Assembly: GCF_041296385.1 (NCBI RefSeq)
Contig: NC_091019.1
Span: 14,772,531-14,836,530, forward strand
From: Aphelocoma coerulescens
Lineage: Eukaryota > Chordata > Aves > Passeriformes > Corvidae
Length of the DNA: 64,000 nucleotides
Reading direction: 5' to 3'
Part shown: one piece after another, positions 15,401 to 27,450 of the stretch
How the letters are laid out: every line of letters begins with the position of its first letter
Position numbering within the stretch: position 1 is the first letter of the stretch
Position numbers and translations under genes: made by a program
The notes under the pieces: model-generated
What the model was told of the DNA's origin: nothing
The model's input: the letters and a program-made list of their open reading frames with translations, nothing else
Database searches by the model: none

Positions 15401-18400
15401 AAATACTTTCTTTTCATGTCCTTTCTACATATCTGTCTTCTCCTTTTTTTGGCCTTCTTGCTGTGCTTGGGCTGTCAGAAACCTATGTAGTTTCCACATC
15501 AAGCGACCAATTTACCAGGAGAGAATTCCACTTTCAATTCTTTTCTAAGATCTGCCTTATCTGTGATCTCTCCTGTGCCCAGTGCCCTCTTTTCACAACT
15601 CAGGAAATTCCTTGGTGCCTGCCAAAGCCTGCCGTTCTCTAACGAAGCCAAGCGCCAGCTGAATTCTTCACTTGCAGGGTAAGCCTGAAAAATTCTGCCC
15701 TGAGGTCTCATTTGGTTTTGTTCTCTCAAATCACATTATTTGGACCAGAAGATACTCTACGTTAATTAACAATTAAAATAAAAAAAAAACCCAAACAACA
15801 ACTAGCTGAGCAGTAGGTTAACTGGGGTACCAAAAAATCACCTTGCCTTGCAGAAGCTACATCAACCATGAGGAAGTTTTGCACCAGTCAGGATTAATCC
15901 CCCAGTGCCCACAGGGTTGCTGGGCAGCTTTCTCTTTCCGCATTTATTATGCTCTGGATGCCACATTTAACAATTCACCTTCATGCCAAAGCCAGCTCCT
16001 GCCCCAGCCCAGAGACTCATCTCTGCTGCAGCACATGGGTACAGTGAGGGTCCCCAAACCGGAGTGTGAGACAGCACAAGCAGCCTGCACGGGGTTCATG
16101 GCACCAGTGCACTCCGGGTGCAATTCCTTCATTTTCAAGGAAAAGTTTTGTAAGAAAGATGCCTAGTAGCATCCCATCTTTCACTGGGAACACTGAAAGT
16201 GTTCTGTTCCAAATACAAATAGAAGCAAGCTGAACACCAAAGGTCATCACAGACTTTATATTTACTTTATTTATGCCCCGTTTCATGCTGCTTTACCTTC
16301 AGGTCTACTCTGCCATAGCTGCTCCCCTCTGAGCTTTCGTTTTCCAAAACTTTCAGCACGTGTTGAATTGTTACCATCTGAGTAGTTCCATTTAACCATG
16401 TCCATAAAAGTGATCTGCATTTCTACAAGGAGAGGGAAGATCTGCTAGACTATTGCTCAGTGACAAAAATTTGGCCATATGACAGTGGGAGCACTACCAG
16501 GGCAGACTAATCCTGCAGCAGCTATTGTCAGCTTCTTTGGTAGTTTTCTCTTTCTTTTCCATCTTTCAGGGGGAGTCTTCCCCCTCCCCATCTCTTTTTC
16601 AGATTTTAAAATGTTGGCATCACAGATCCTGGCAGCTCCATTCAGTGGTTTCGTGTGAATTCATTCCAAGACATTCTTGGCTCATCTCTCCCTAACATCC
16701 ATGTCAGCAGCCAGCCAGCCAAAATAAGGCTACTCACAAGTACTTTCCCTTTTTCTTTTATGACCAGTGTTAAAGTAGCATCATATAAGCCCCTTGTCAC
16801 AAACACCAGGTCTTTTCATCCAGGTACAGCATAAGCACACCATATCCTGCATCACCTCATCCCCAAGGTACAGCTTCCTTACCCACTCGGGTAGCAGACA
16901 CCCCATTTGGAGGCTCATTAATGTCAGGGTGAGCGCAGCAGCCTCTTTTGCAGTTGGATGAGTGTGCTCCAGCCCAGCATCCACCAGCTCAGGCTCCTGA
17001 CTCTTGTGCCCCTCGCCCACATCAGCTCCTGTTCCTTCATTCACTCCTTCGACTCTGGGCATTGGCACACCCCTCATCACCATTTTCAACAACCTCACCC
17101 TTCCTTTTGCCTTCCTTGTCTGCACAATCCCCCTTGGCCCCAAGTCACCTACTGGTGTCAGCCTGCATCTGCCCAAGTTGCCAAGGGAATTGCCTTTCTA
17201 TCCTGTGGCTCCCAGCCCTTAGGAAGAGCTCCTTGTAAACATATTCCATGCCCTGCATCTTTTTTCTACATCTTCCCTGAAACCAGCTGACAAAACAGAG
17301 TCACAGAATCAATTAGGCTGAAAAAGACCTTGGAGATCATCAAGTCCAACATATGACCAAACACCACCATGTCAACCAGACCACAGCACAGAGTGCCACA
17401 TCCAGTCTTTCCTTCAACACCTCCAGGGACTCCATCACCTCCTGGGCAGCCCATTCCTAGAGCTCATCAGCCCCTCTGTGAAAAAATTCTTCCTAATGTC
17501 CAACCTGAACCTCCCCTGGTGCAGCTTAAGCTCTCGTTCTGTTGCTGGCAGCCTGGGAGAAAAGACTGACCCTCACCTGGCTACAGTCTCTCTTCAGGCA
17601 GGTGTAGAGTGGTAAGGTCACTCCTGACCCTCCTCTTCTCCAGGCTAAACATCCTCAGCTCCCTCAGCAGCTCCTCATAGGACTTGTGTTTCAGACCCTT
17701 CACCACCTTTGTTGCCCTTTTCTGGACTTGCTCCAGCACCTCAATGTACACCCTAAACTGAAGGGCCTGGAACTGGACACAGCACTTGAGTTATGGCCTC
17801 ACCACTGCATAGTACAGGGGACAATCCCTGCCCTGGTTCTGCTGGCCACACTATTGCTGATACAGGCCAGGATGCCATTGGCCTTCTTGGCCACCTGGGT
17901 ACACTGCTGGGACAAAAGGTTAAGAGGGCTGCTGATCCACTGGGAGCTGCTCCTCTTAAGCACAGCGTCATGGCCCCATCATTTCCTCATGCTCCCCTGT
18001 TTTTGTCTACAGGCTGCCTGGGCTTTCCTGGCAGAACAGCATCCCTCCCTCACACCTCACTGACAGGATTCCTCATGGCTACCCTAACACAGACACTTTG
18101 AGCCCCGTTGATAGCACCAGAGCAGGACCCTCTCCCTGTGAGTCACGGTGACTAATTTCCTACCACCCTCCACCGCTGTACAAAGCCGATTGTCCGGCTG
18201 GGGTCCTGCCCACTCGGCACAGGCTCCCAACCCTGCCCCTGCCTCGCTACATTGTTCAAGGTCTTCCTCTCCGGCCAGACCATCCCTCTCACCCTGATTA
18301 CACCATTCTTCCTCTTCCCACAGGCCACTGACTTCACATTTAGTGGAAAGGCAAAGCAAAGCTAAGAGGTATAATAACCCTATAACACCCCAGAAGAGAA

Positions 18401-21400
18401 CAGATCAGGATAAATTTTCTAAGCCTGACAAGTAGCTTTGGTCACCCAAAGTTATAATACAGGCCTGAATGAGATAGTATTTTCGCAAGTGGCTCACCAT
18501 CCACAATCTGCAGATATCATCCAGGAATCCAAGACCCAACAGTTAGAAAATCCACCCCAATGTAGCATGTAAGACAAAACAAGAACAGCAAAATAAACCC
18601 ACTCCCTAAGCAGAGACAAGACACAAAGCAATGTACAGAAGAGCTTCAAGAGAAGGTGTAAAAAGTAATCCGTGTGTATTCTTTCCAAGATCCAATCATA
18701 CACACACACTAAAATCAGTTCTGCTGGCTATCAAGTGGAACTATATTTAAAACCACAGTGTTTCAAGATCCAGATGAAAAGTGGATTTAATGTTGACACC
18801 TTAGAGAAACTTTTAAAACAATTTTTAAATTGCAGATTGCAAGAAAGATGAAATTAAATGTAGGAAAGGAGGTAATTTGCATGCAGCTCATGCTGGAATC
18901 ACAGCAGCAGCTGTAACATTATACACAGAACTTACACCTGAGCCTTGCTGTATCAGTGTTTGAATGTGCCAAAACACACTGGCAAAACAATAAATGTGTC
19001 CAGCTTTAAAGCTGTAATTTAAGAACAGAATACACAAATGTTTCTGCTGATGTAGAAAAAAACACTAAGAGCTGCAGACAGCATAACAGTAGAACTTCTG
19101 AAGATTACCAGTTAAAAAAAAAGTAGAAAAATCCAAACAAACAAACAAAAAATCAGTGCATACTGGAAGAAGATAATATTCAAAATTACAGAGAGGACTG
19201 ATTTAACTGTCTCTTCTCTCAGCAGCTCAGAACATATACAGAAGATACAAATGGATAAAAGATATCTCATGACACCCTTACTATTCCAAGGAAGTCCCAT
19301 TTTTGCCCTCAAGCATTTGCTGTTTCTCCAGACTACGAAACTGACCCAACTGACTCACCTCCATCCATCTGCTCTAGATCTATCGAAAACAAATGTGTGA
19401 TGCAAACCCTTCACAGTAGGGCCTCAGCTACAGATCACACACACATTTATTTTTCTCATAGTATTTAAAGTTAATTATTTCTTTTTATGGAAGGCACAAA
19501 GGTCACTTCTAGGCAGAGTAACTAGAAATCACCGCCTTTAGCAATGAAACATGTTATTCTCAGGAATTTACATGCAACATGATGGCATCCACCTTATACT
19601 GGATTACACAAACCAAAGACCCATTGCCAGGAAGTTGTCTTATCGAGGAGGGAAGTGTTCAGCAGGTTACAACACCACCATTCTCACAAAAAAATAATAG
19701 GGTTTTATCATTTTTTTTTAAAACAGCAGTTCCACTAAATTATTAAGCATATTTTTCTAATGTCACAGATCTCTGCTAGCCTGTTGATCTCCAAGCACCA
19801 TCTCTCCATTTTACAAGAGTGATAAATCTTCCTCATGATGATGAGAAACACTTCATTGTAAAACACATTCTTTAGGACAATATAGCCCTATCTCTCTCAG
19901 ATAGGAACTTCTCTTTTGCTGTCCTGCCTGCCCTTTTTAACCACGTGGAGTTACTGCCATCATGCACACCTCTTCTCCCAGCAGAACCATCAGTTTGACA
20001 CCACATTCATAATTTGCCAGAAAAAGTCTATGTAAGAACACCCTCTACCCCCTTCTGTGTCCCCTGAAAACTAATTCTTGGTGGCCACAGGAGAAGGTGG
20101 CAGCCTCATTTCAGGCTTGTTTCTGCACTCCCAGATCCTCCACCTGACACTTCCCATAGGAGCCTTTATGTCACAGACAGAAATGCACAGACACACAAAG
20201 CCCTACTTTTTTTCATCTTTGAGCGGTGACACCAGGAGAGCAGCTGCACCAGCCCACCACACACTGGCAGCTTCTTTAGCCATTTCATTCAGCCCAGCAC
20301 GTGTGGACCACAAGAGGTTTTCCACTGGCCTGCGTGACAACACATCCTGCAGACACCCTCAGGTGAGTGCACAGAGCACACAGGGTGTGATAGGCAGCAT
20401 GACAGGAAAACAGGATTCCTATAAAGAGCAGGACAATAAAAAAAAAGCTTCTCTGCAACCTGCTTCAGTTCATCCTGCAACAGTGGAACACAAATACTCC
20501 CTTTCATTGACACCCCCTGTGAAAAACCCAGAACCTGCACACATTTTCAGCTTGAGCTCACAGCCAGGTCTGGCCTCTCGCCCAACTCCTGCCCCGCAGT
20601 CACTTCTGGCTGAGTTCAGCTCTATCTCACAGCCTGAGCACCCCAAGAGAAGAAAAGGAGAAGAGGAACAGGCTGCTTGCAACGTGTTGCCTGCTCTAGA
20701 CCCTCATTACATAATGCTAAAAATAAAGTCCATGAGAGACCAGCCACGCTTGGAAATACCAGCACAGCACGGCCACTGTTCCTCGTGGAGTTAATCCCAC
20801 AAAAGGCGCAAACCTCAGCTAATTGCTGCGGCCCACGCAGCCCCAGCACCGAGCACAAGGACCCACAGTCTCGAATGTCAACAGGTGTTGCGTTCTTATT
20901 CAAAATATTTATTTAGCCAGATTCCTGCTATTATTCCCAGGCCAAGATGGTCCCATAAAGCAGGGCCAAGATGGGACTGGATTCAGCGAGCTGCCTGAGA
21001 GCTCTTTTAAGAGCACAAACACTACTTCAGCGTATAAGCTAAGGAAAGAATGGCACAGTTGGAGCCTCTTGACTAATTCTCCTGTTTATATCCAAATAAG
21101 AGGGCACTGTGGAACCTCTCTCTCCCCTTAGCAAGCTGTGAATTTCACTTGGACGCAGCCAACCCCTATAGATGGGACCTTGTGGCTACCCCACAAAAGA
21201 TTTTGGCCAGAAAGGGTAGCAAGGACATGTGGTTGAAAGCGGACCAGAAGCACAACAAGGGCTTGTGCACTAACATCTCGGGGAGGACGGAGCGCTTCCC
21301 TGGGCAGAATGAAAATCAGCCTGCCCGTGCTCCAGGACGGGTCCGCGCCAGCCTCCCGCGGGACGGAGGTGTCCAGGGCCCGCAGGGACAGCGATGCCGT

Positions 21401-21715
21401 GGGACGAACCGCAGCCCCGGTGCGGAAAACGCGATTTACAGCGCCCAGGAGAGCCCCGAAAGCGAGCGCCCGGGTTTCCCCGGAGGTGGCGGCCCCAGGC
21501 AGGTCCCAGTGCCGGCGGTGTCAGCGCTCGGCGGGGACCGCCCGGGCCGTGTCCCGGCCCCTCGCACCCCACTGGGGCCCGGCCCCGCGCCCCCGGGCTC
21601 GCCGCCCCCCGCTTGCCTTAAGCTGCGACTTGGAGACCTTCCCGCTGCGGTCGAGGTCGAGGGCGGTGAAGGCGTGCCAGATGGACTTGAGCAGCTCCTC
21701 CTTGAGCCCCACCAT
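255..21715 (-). CDS. SWAP70: SWAP70, 5' part (coding exons 1-4 of a gene continuing past base 1)
   Basis: SWAP-70 is a PIP3-binding, actin-associated signalling protein of B cells, mast cells and other cells; family members carry an EF-hand-like N-terminus, a central PH domain and a C-terminal coiled coil. The four joined exons (21617-21715, 13153-13293, 8251-8424, 255-482) give 214 in-phase codons, all junctions in phase 0, matching the mammalian protein nearly residue for residue. Visible landmarks are an EF-loop-like stretch DLDRSGKVS at residues 20-28 and the conserved blocks [31 protein letters not shown] and [18 protein letters not shown]. The window ends just before the PH domain, so the PH domain, coiled coil and stop are absent here. 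The start ATG has G at -3 and G at +4 and sits in a CpG island. The paralogue DEF6 is less likely, because the match to SWAP70 is close throughout. Confidence 0.96.
483..8250 (-). other. SWAP70 intron 3
   Basis: About 7.8 kb of GT-AG intron without recognisable coding sequence. It holds only short low-complexity runs, for example A-rich stretches near 2140, 2390 and 6060 and a 14-bp direct repeat (CAAACAGCTGGATC) near 6118-6152. All open frames here are short and I recognised no family in them. Confidence 0.8.
8251..8424 (-). CDS. SWAP70: SWAP70 coding exon 3 (residues 81-138)
   Basis: 58 codons from [10 protein letters not shown] to PLIIVPEE. The acceptor is CTTTAG and the donor GTAAGG, phase 0 on both sides. 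This is the most conserved part of the N-terminal region ([27 protein letters not shown]). Confidence 0.95.
8425..13152 (-). other. SWAP70 intron 2
   Basis: About 4.7 kb between exons 3 and 2. It is AT-rich, with no recognised exon, RNA gene or interspersed repeat. Confidence 0.8.
13153..13293 (-). CDS. SWAP70: SWAP70 coding exon 2 (residues 34-80)
   Basis: 47 codons beginning [12 protein letters not shown] and ending NKFILEK. The acceptor reads TCCTTAG and the donor GTAAGT, both phase 0. It contains the acidic block [19 protein letters not shown], which is near-identical in mammals. Confidence 0.95.
14444..14460. repeat. T17 homopolymer
   Basis: Seventeen T in SWAP70 intron 1 (A17 on the minus strand), without a recognisable retroposed body next to it. 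Confidence 0.85.
17300..17912 (-). mobile_element. CR1-type LINE, 3' fragment
   Basis: On the plus strand it reads as the reverse complement of a CR1 3' end: TCACAGAATCAATTAGGCTG, then the usual 'pairs of short blocks' through the cctcccctggtgcagctt and aggctaaacatcctcagctc regions. The element sense strand is minus, with its 3' end at the left. The right boundary is uncertain: similarity fades after about 17912. It is a non-functional 5'-truncated copy within SWAP70 intron 1. Confidence 0.88.
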
Positions 21716-21890
21716 GGCCGGCCCGCTCGCGGCCCGCGCCCGCCGCCGCTGTGCCCCGGCCTGCGCCGGCCCCGGGGGCGCGGCCCTGCCCGGCCCGGCC
21801 CGGCCCCGCTGGCACCGCCCCGGCAGCCGCGTCCCGCCCCGGGGGCGGCCCCGCGCCCCCTCAGCGCCCTGCGCCTCCGGGTCTCGTTCG
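21330..21890. promoter_or_regulatory. CpG island / probable SWAP70 promoter
   Basis: A sharply GC- and CpG-rich block covers SWAP70 exon 1 and about 175 bp upstream on the minus strand, with several GC-box-like runs (GGGGCGG and complement) near 21775-21855. It returns to AT-rich sequence by about 21930. The transcription start is inferred to lie in 21716-21900; no TATA box is obvious. The boundaries are approximate, judged by eye. Confidence 0.75.
21617..21715 (-). CDS. SWAP70: SWAP70 coding exon 1 (residues 1-33)
   Basis: Starts [16 protein letters not shown] and ends KSQLK in phase 0. Intron 1 opens with GCAAGC rather than GT. The exon end is fixed by the conserved SQLK/VLSHNL junction and by the in-phase join to exon 2. 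The exon lies inside a GC-rich island, typical of a vertebrate first exon. Confidence 0.93.
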
Positions 21891-24669
21891 CTGGGCTTCC
21901 AAAGCTTTCTCTGCTATCGCAGGTCTGCCTTTTTTTCCTAATAGGAAAATGCACACTGTTAAATGGAAAGTGCTTGTTGGATTTTCTCCTTTTCAGTGTA
22001 TTTCTGATGGCTCGCTGTAACGTGGATGAGTAAATTAACATTTGTCACCGTGCTGCTCTTCAGTACAGTTAAAACACTGTTCAGGGTTTTCACCTCAGCT
22101 GAGATAGCAAATAAAACAGTCTCGTCACTGTGATGTGCTACTAGATAGATGAAACAAGTACTACATGGGAATGAAAGCTGTCGTGAATATAACAGTGAGC
22201 CTGATACTTTTCTATCTTTCCAAATAATTCCCTCCAGAAAACTGGGGTTTTTTGAAGAACAGGAATACAGTTGAGTCTGTGAATAGAATTTATGAAAGTC
22301 TCAGGTCCAATATTCCCAGTAGGATATAGCTCACACTGAGGAGAGTAGCTTTCCTCTTGGAATTTTTCTGCCCCAAAAGCCGCTTGGAAGGAAGGCTGCA
22401 CACAGCTGGAGAGAGTGCACTGCAATCCCAGTGCAGGGGGAGAGCTAAAAAAACTTCCTTCTCCACTACTTCCAGAGCAGAAGCCAGACAAAATGTGTTC
22501 ACGAGGAAGGAATTGTGCTGTTGGAAGTTTTCTTGAGAGTTTTGGGGTGTTTGGTATAGGTTTTTTGTGTTAAGTCCTCTTTAATGCTGTGGGTTGGGAA
22601 TAAGCACTGGTGAGGGCAGCAGCTGTGCAAGGACTTCAACTGAGATTATTAAAACAAAATAAATTTATGCATCATTTCTTCTGCATGGTGTAGGAAAAGC
22701 AAATTTAAGCATTATTTATGATGCATGTGCTGTGATCTCAAGGGTCTTTTTTTCCATGTATGGAGTCCCTGTTTTTTTGGCTAAGTGGTGTGTTGGTTGG
22801 TCTACTTAGCTAAAAATACCTCTTCAAGCCAACTTTGGGAGGGGAAGGATGGAATGGCCTTTTTGTACAACTTGATTGATGTCTTTGGCATTTCAATCTG
22901 AACAGCAGATACCATAAATCATGTCAGCAACAAACCCCAAATGCACTGAAGCCCTAGACCCAAATATGATCCACCCACTGAGAGCATCTCTGTGAGCTTA
23001 TTTTGCAGAAAAGGACAATGAGTGAGAAGAAGTGAGGGATGATGGGCATGGTCTTAGCAGCAGAAGGTACAAAAATCTCTAACACTTACTGACTGACAAA
23101 GACTGAGAAATAAAACTCTTGCATGCAGTGTTCCCTGCAACTGATAGAAAAGCTCACACTTTTCTGTCTGTAAGTGTCAAACCCACATACATTGCTTTGA
23201 ACATTGCATGTGACTGTCATTCACAGAACACAGCCCATGATCATGCTAAGGTTTTATTTTCATGCATTTCACACAGAACCATTAAGATCCCAAACTTAAG
23301 ACACACAATAAACAGGAGGGGAAAAACATTAGTTTTTGCCCAGTTTTAGTCCTCAGTCAATTGCATCATCAGAACAAAAAGAGCACTCCAAGTGAAATAG
23401 TTCTGGCAGGTACAGTTTGACATCTGTTTTGTACCAGGTGGTGCTGGTTTATTGTGATTCCAGTAAGAAAGGCACTCAAATTCTGAAGTGTCACTTAAAA
23501 TACCATTTATTGCAGCCAACATTATAATGGAGAGAACAATGTAGATAACCTTACATGCCTTCAGGAAGCCTGGGCTGTGCAGCATCAACCAGGTGCAGCA
23601 TGTCATGCAGATCCTACCCAGGAAAAGTTACACCATTTCAGTCATTCAAGCTATTACAGGATTTTCTAAGAAGGAAACAACTCTATACATTGTTTCTATT
23701 GCCAAACATAGAGGATGTTCACACCAGAACCCCTTGCTGCCATTTTCAGATAAAGTGCAGGGCACGCAGCACTGTCATCACAGGTACCATGTAGGAGCTG
23801 CCCAAAAAATCCTGTGGGACAATCAGCCAGGGAAATTTATCCCCCGTGGGCCTGGAGGCCGAGCTGGACAGACAGCACAGGTCAGCACAAGCTAGGAAGG
23901 CATGGGCCTAACTTGCATGGATCACTGATCCTCCAGGTACAACGGGCTTCTGGCCAGCACCAGGGCAGATGAGCAGACAGCAAAGTCCACTGTAGGAAAT
24001 AATTCTAATTCTCAAAGGTGATAATTCACAAGATTAGTTTTCTGTGTGTGGTGAATTGGAGACTAGAATCATCCACAGATTTCAGGTGATTTTTATTCTT
24101 CAGAAACACCTTTTAGAGATGTTATAGTCTCCCAGTCAATTGTCAAACACAACCTGCCTTATTCACTGAACACATCCTAACAGCCTTTTCCCGCCTCTTT
24201 TTTCTTAACCTTTTTCTCCATAATTTATTCAAGGCTTTGGAATCCACAAAAAATTATTTATGCTCCTTCCTCGAGACAGATAGTGTGAACTATACGATTG
24301 ACATCAGAAATTATTTGTATTAAATTTCCTAATGAACCTGATTTGCTAATATTATAGATGTTACTATACAGAAACATCTCTCATCTTAAAATACATTAGC
24401 ATTTGTCCAATTTGAACACAGCTATTTCACTTAAGAAGGGAAGAGACAACTTTTATATGTGCAGATAAGTTGGTGGCTGAGCACTCACAAGGTCACCAGT
24501 AAAATCAGAACATCCTTATTAAAGTGCATCAAAATACAGCTAGATTCTGTGAAAAGTCATTGAAGAAAAGCAATTAATGTAGTTCACACATGAATCTTCA
24601 ATGTCAGAGAAAATCTCTGCTTTGAACAGCATACAGTGGTTTTTTTTGGCAGTTTGAATTTTTGGTAAA

Positions 24670-24815
24670 AACAATAGAGTGGAAAAACAAAATCAAAACA
24701 AAATGCCCCACAAATTGTAGAGACCAACAAAACCCCACCACACCCACACACATAAAAACCAACCAACAACAAAAAAAACAATCAACCAAAAAAAACTTCC
24801 ACAAACCCCCCCCCA
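24670..24815. repeat. Strand-asymmetric A/C-rich low-complexity tract
   Basis: About 145 bp almost devoid of G on the plus strand, made of irregular CAAA, CCAAC and CACA units and ending in C9. It looks like a decayed simple repeat rather than coding sequence; frames open through it are composition artefacts. Confidence 0.7.
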
Positions 24816-26547
24816 CTAAAACCCTGTGTGCTGCCTTACATTTTCTCTTCATTCTTTTTGCTGGCTTCTGTTATTCCTGATTTAAATGACATGCTAACAT
24901 CCTTTGCCAGAACAGGATTTGTTTTCCACTCAGTTCCATTTAGGTCACTAGGTTAGCAGTCCATGCTTAAATGTTTCATTAAAATGAGTGGTTTATACAA
25001 ATCTCAGCTGCTCCAGCACTTGGTAGGTTAAACAAAAGGATACTTAAAAGTTATGCATAAACCTAGTATATGATTTTATATAGTCATACTCATATTTAAA
25101 ACCATTTTTATAGGATTGAACTAACTGAGCAAAACCAGTTAAAGTGAAGTTCATATGCAGACAAACTTGTTGTGGAACAAAACCTTTGTTTTTTATGCTT
25201 ACCCAAAATAGCTTTGACAAAGTTACAGGACTATCCTGTGTATCCACACCCAAAGTGTGAGTTATTTTAAGCAACCCTTCTATTTTGGTATACTAGTCTG
25301 GATCTTTGCTTATCAAAGACTTTACATTCCGAACCTTTGAAGATAAGATTGACATGTAATCCATTAAACATTAATTAACAGCAATCACACTTAACCAAGA
25401 AACCCTTGATAGCACTACATAAACCCTAAATTGCTTGCGTGGTACAAAAGCAAGTTCTGATGCAACTTCACACACTTCTGCTTTTCCTGAAAGTTGTCTG
25501 AGATCTCAGCAACTTTATTTTAAATCTGCACTTATTCTAATTTTGTTTCCTCACCACAGTTAAAAACATGACTGAAGGGAGGGCAAACTGGCTCGGTCTC
25601 ACAGAGTGACTCACAGTTTCAGGAAGGAGCTTTAGTTAGACCCTGCTGGGGCTCAGCCTTAAGGGGTCAATCACTTTTCTCTTGGTCCTCTTTGCAGGAG
25701 CTTAATTACTCCTTGTTAGCCAAATAATAAGTATTTGTCAGGGAAGTTCTAACCAGAGGAAAGATTACGCACTTGAACCGTTACTAATTTTGTTTTATGC
25801 CACTGAGTCAGTTAAACTGACATCAAGGAAAGAATTCCGGCACTTCAGTAACTCAGTTTTCTGCTCATTGTTAGCCCAGGGAAAATCTTCCCATCCTCGG
25901 CTAGACCAGTCATTTTCATTCTCCACAGGAAAACTAAATGGAAGCAAACAGAAATTGAAGACCATTAAGCCAACTTTGCAGCAAACTGTGTTTCCAGTAT
26001 CTGCCACTTTACAACGTTTCAGGAGAAAAGTGAAGCAAATGCTAGTGTTTATTATCAATGTGTTAGTTCTGAATAGACTCTCCTATCATAAAACATCTCA
26101 AGGAAACATTGGGGGAGAGTGTAAAAAGCAGTAAGTATATTTGACGTTATAGCATGACTCAATCCTCAAGCCATCTGAGGAATTTGTTTTTTCTGTTATT
26201 TTAAAATACTTTAGTAGTTTTAGGTGAAACAGGAAGCAGCATTAGATGCTGAATCAGAATGGCAGTTCAGTCTCTCCTAAAAAAAAAGTGAATTTTTCAT
26301 TCACTTCTAAGGCTTCCACAGCAATCTTTAAAGGGATTACAGCAAGGCACACCTATTTCACTATGGTTTTCTATTATTTATACACATGTGCACAATACAT
26401 GCATTTTTATTTAAACTTAAGAAAACAAACGTAATGAAGGGGTAAAACATTAGGTTACCTTTCAGTTCCTCCCTGGTAACACACATCTTACTCTACACTT
26501 TCAGCTGATAAGGTATTTCTCATCAAGTTCTAGAACTCGCCATAGAA

Positions 26548-26586
26548 CAGAATACCACGTATCTTACAGAATACCACGGTATCTTA
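26548..26586. repeat. 19/20-bp tandem duplication
   Basis: Two adjacent near-identical units, cagaataccacgtatctta (26548-26566) and cagaataccacggtatctta (26567-26586), differing by one inserted G. Confidence 0.85.
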
Positions 26587-26723
26587 CCCGCAGAGAGGAA
26601 GAGGAAATTCAATCCCATGTGTGCTGTAGTGACCATCTGATACCATCTTTTGGGATGGGAACCAGAAAGAGAAATAAGCAATGGAAAAAGCCATTTAAGC
26701 AGGGTTAATGTGGAAGACAGTCA

Positions 26724-27450
26724 GAATCATAGAATCTTTAAGGCTGGGAAAGACCTCCAGTATCACTGGGCCCCCTGTTAACCCAGCACTGCCATGTTCA
26801 CCACTAAACCATTTCCCTCAGTGCCACATCCACATGTTTTTTGACTTCCAGAGATGGTGGTTCCACCACTTCCCTAGGCAGCCTGTTCCAATGCCTAGCA
26901 ACCTTTTCAGTGAAGAAATTTTTCCTAATGTCCCATCTAAACCTCTCCTGGAGCAGCTTAAGGCCATGTCCTCTTGTCCTGCCACTGTTACCTGGGAGAA
27001 GAGACTGACCTCCCCCTGACTACAGCAGCCTCCTTTTAAGCAGTTGTAGAGAACAATAAGGTCTCCCCTGAGTCTCTTTTTGTCCAGGCTACAGGGCCCC
27101 AGCTGCCTCAGCTGCTCCTCATAGGACTGGACACAGCACTTCAGGTGTGGCCTCACCAGTGCCCAGTACAGAGGGACAACCACTGCCCTGGTCCTGCTGA
27201 CCACACTATTTATGACACAAGCCAGGATGCCATTGGCCTTCCTGGCCACCTGGGCACACTGTGGTTCATGTTCAACCACTGTTGACCAGCACCCCCAAGT
27301 CCTGTTCCACTGAGCATCTTTCCAGCCACTCTGCCCACAGCCTGCAGCACTGCCTGGGGTCGTTGTGACCCAAGGGCAGGACTTGTCACTTCGCCTTGTT
27401 GAACCTTATACAGTGGCCTTGGCCCATCAATCCAGCCTTGACTCAATGTC
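26724..27450 (-). mobile_element. CR1-type LINE, 3' fragment
   Basis: Begins at the left with AATCATAGAATC, the complement of the CR1 3' terminal ATTCTATGATTCT repeat, and continues through characteristic CR1 blocks (agcctgttccaatgcctagc, gccattggccttcctggcca, ccttgttgaacc). The sense strand is minus. Internal stretches are missing relative to the usual order (for example just before ataggactggacacagcact), so this is an old, deleted copy. It is intergenic between SWAP70 and WEE1. Confidence 0.93.

Larger units (their letters stand above)
13294..21616 (-). other. SWAP70 intron 1
   Basis: About 8.3 kb; first introns are often the longest. It contains a T17 run at 14444-14460, one CR1 copy near 17300-17912, an AAAC-rich run near 19135, and otherwise unremarkable sequence. 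The right end enters the CpG island. Its donor is GC rather than GT. Confidence 0.8.
21716..26720. other. Upstream flank of SWAP70, no gene recognised
   Basis: After the CpG island (to about 21890) the sequence is AT-rich and contains only short frames. A notable low-complexity A/C-rich block lies at about 24670-24815, including a C9 run (24806-24814). A small tandem duplication occurs at 26548-26586. I recognised nothing else. Confidence 0.7.

Noticed and set aside
20078..20794. 238-codon plus-strand frame antisense to SWAP70 intron 1
   Set aside because: Ser/Pro-rich with no family I recognise, no supporting splice or promoter signals seen, next to a GC-rich area. It could be a chance frame; only transcript evidence would revive it.
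21149..22033. 294-codon plus-strand frame across SWAP70 exon 1
   Set aside because: It overlaps the SWAP70 first exon and promoter island, is Pro/Gly/Arg-rich and has no recognisable domain; the same compositional effect.
23346..23606. 86-codon minus-strand frame with a hydrophobic stretch
   Set aside because: A single hydrophobic segment in a short frame of AT-rich intergenic DNA; no homology recognised and no neighbouring exons.
26818..27446. Open frames of 78-153 codons near 27 kb
   Set aside because: They lie inside a CR1 3' fragment and are mostly its untranslated region.
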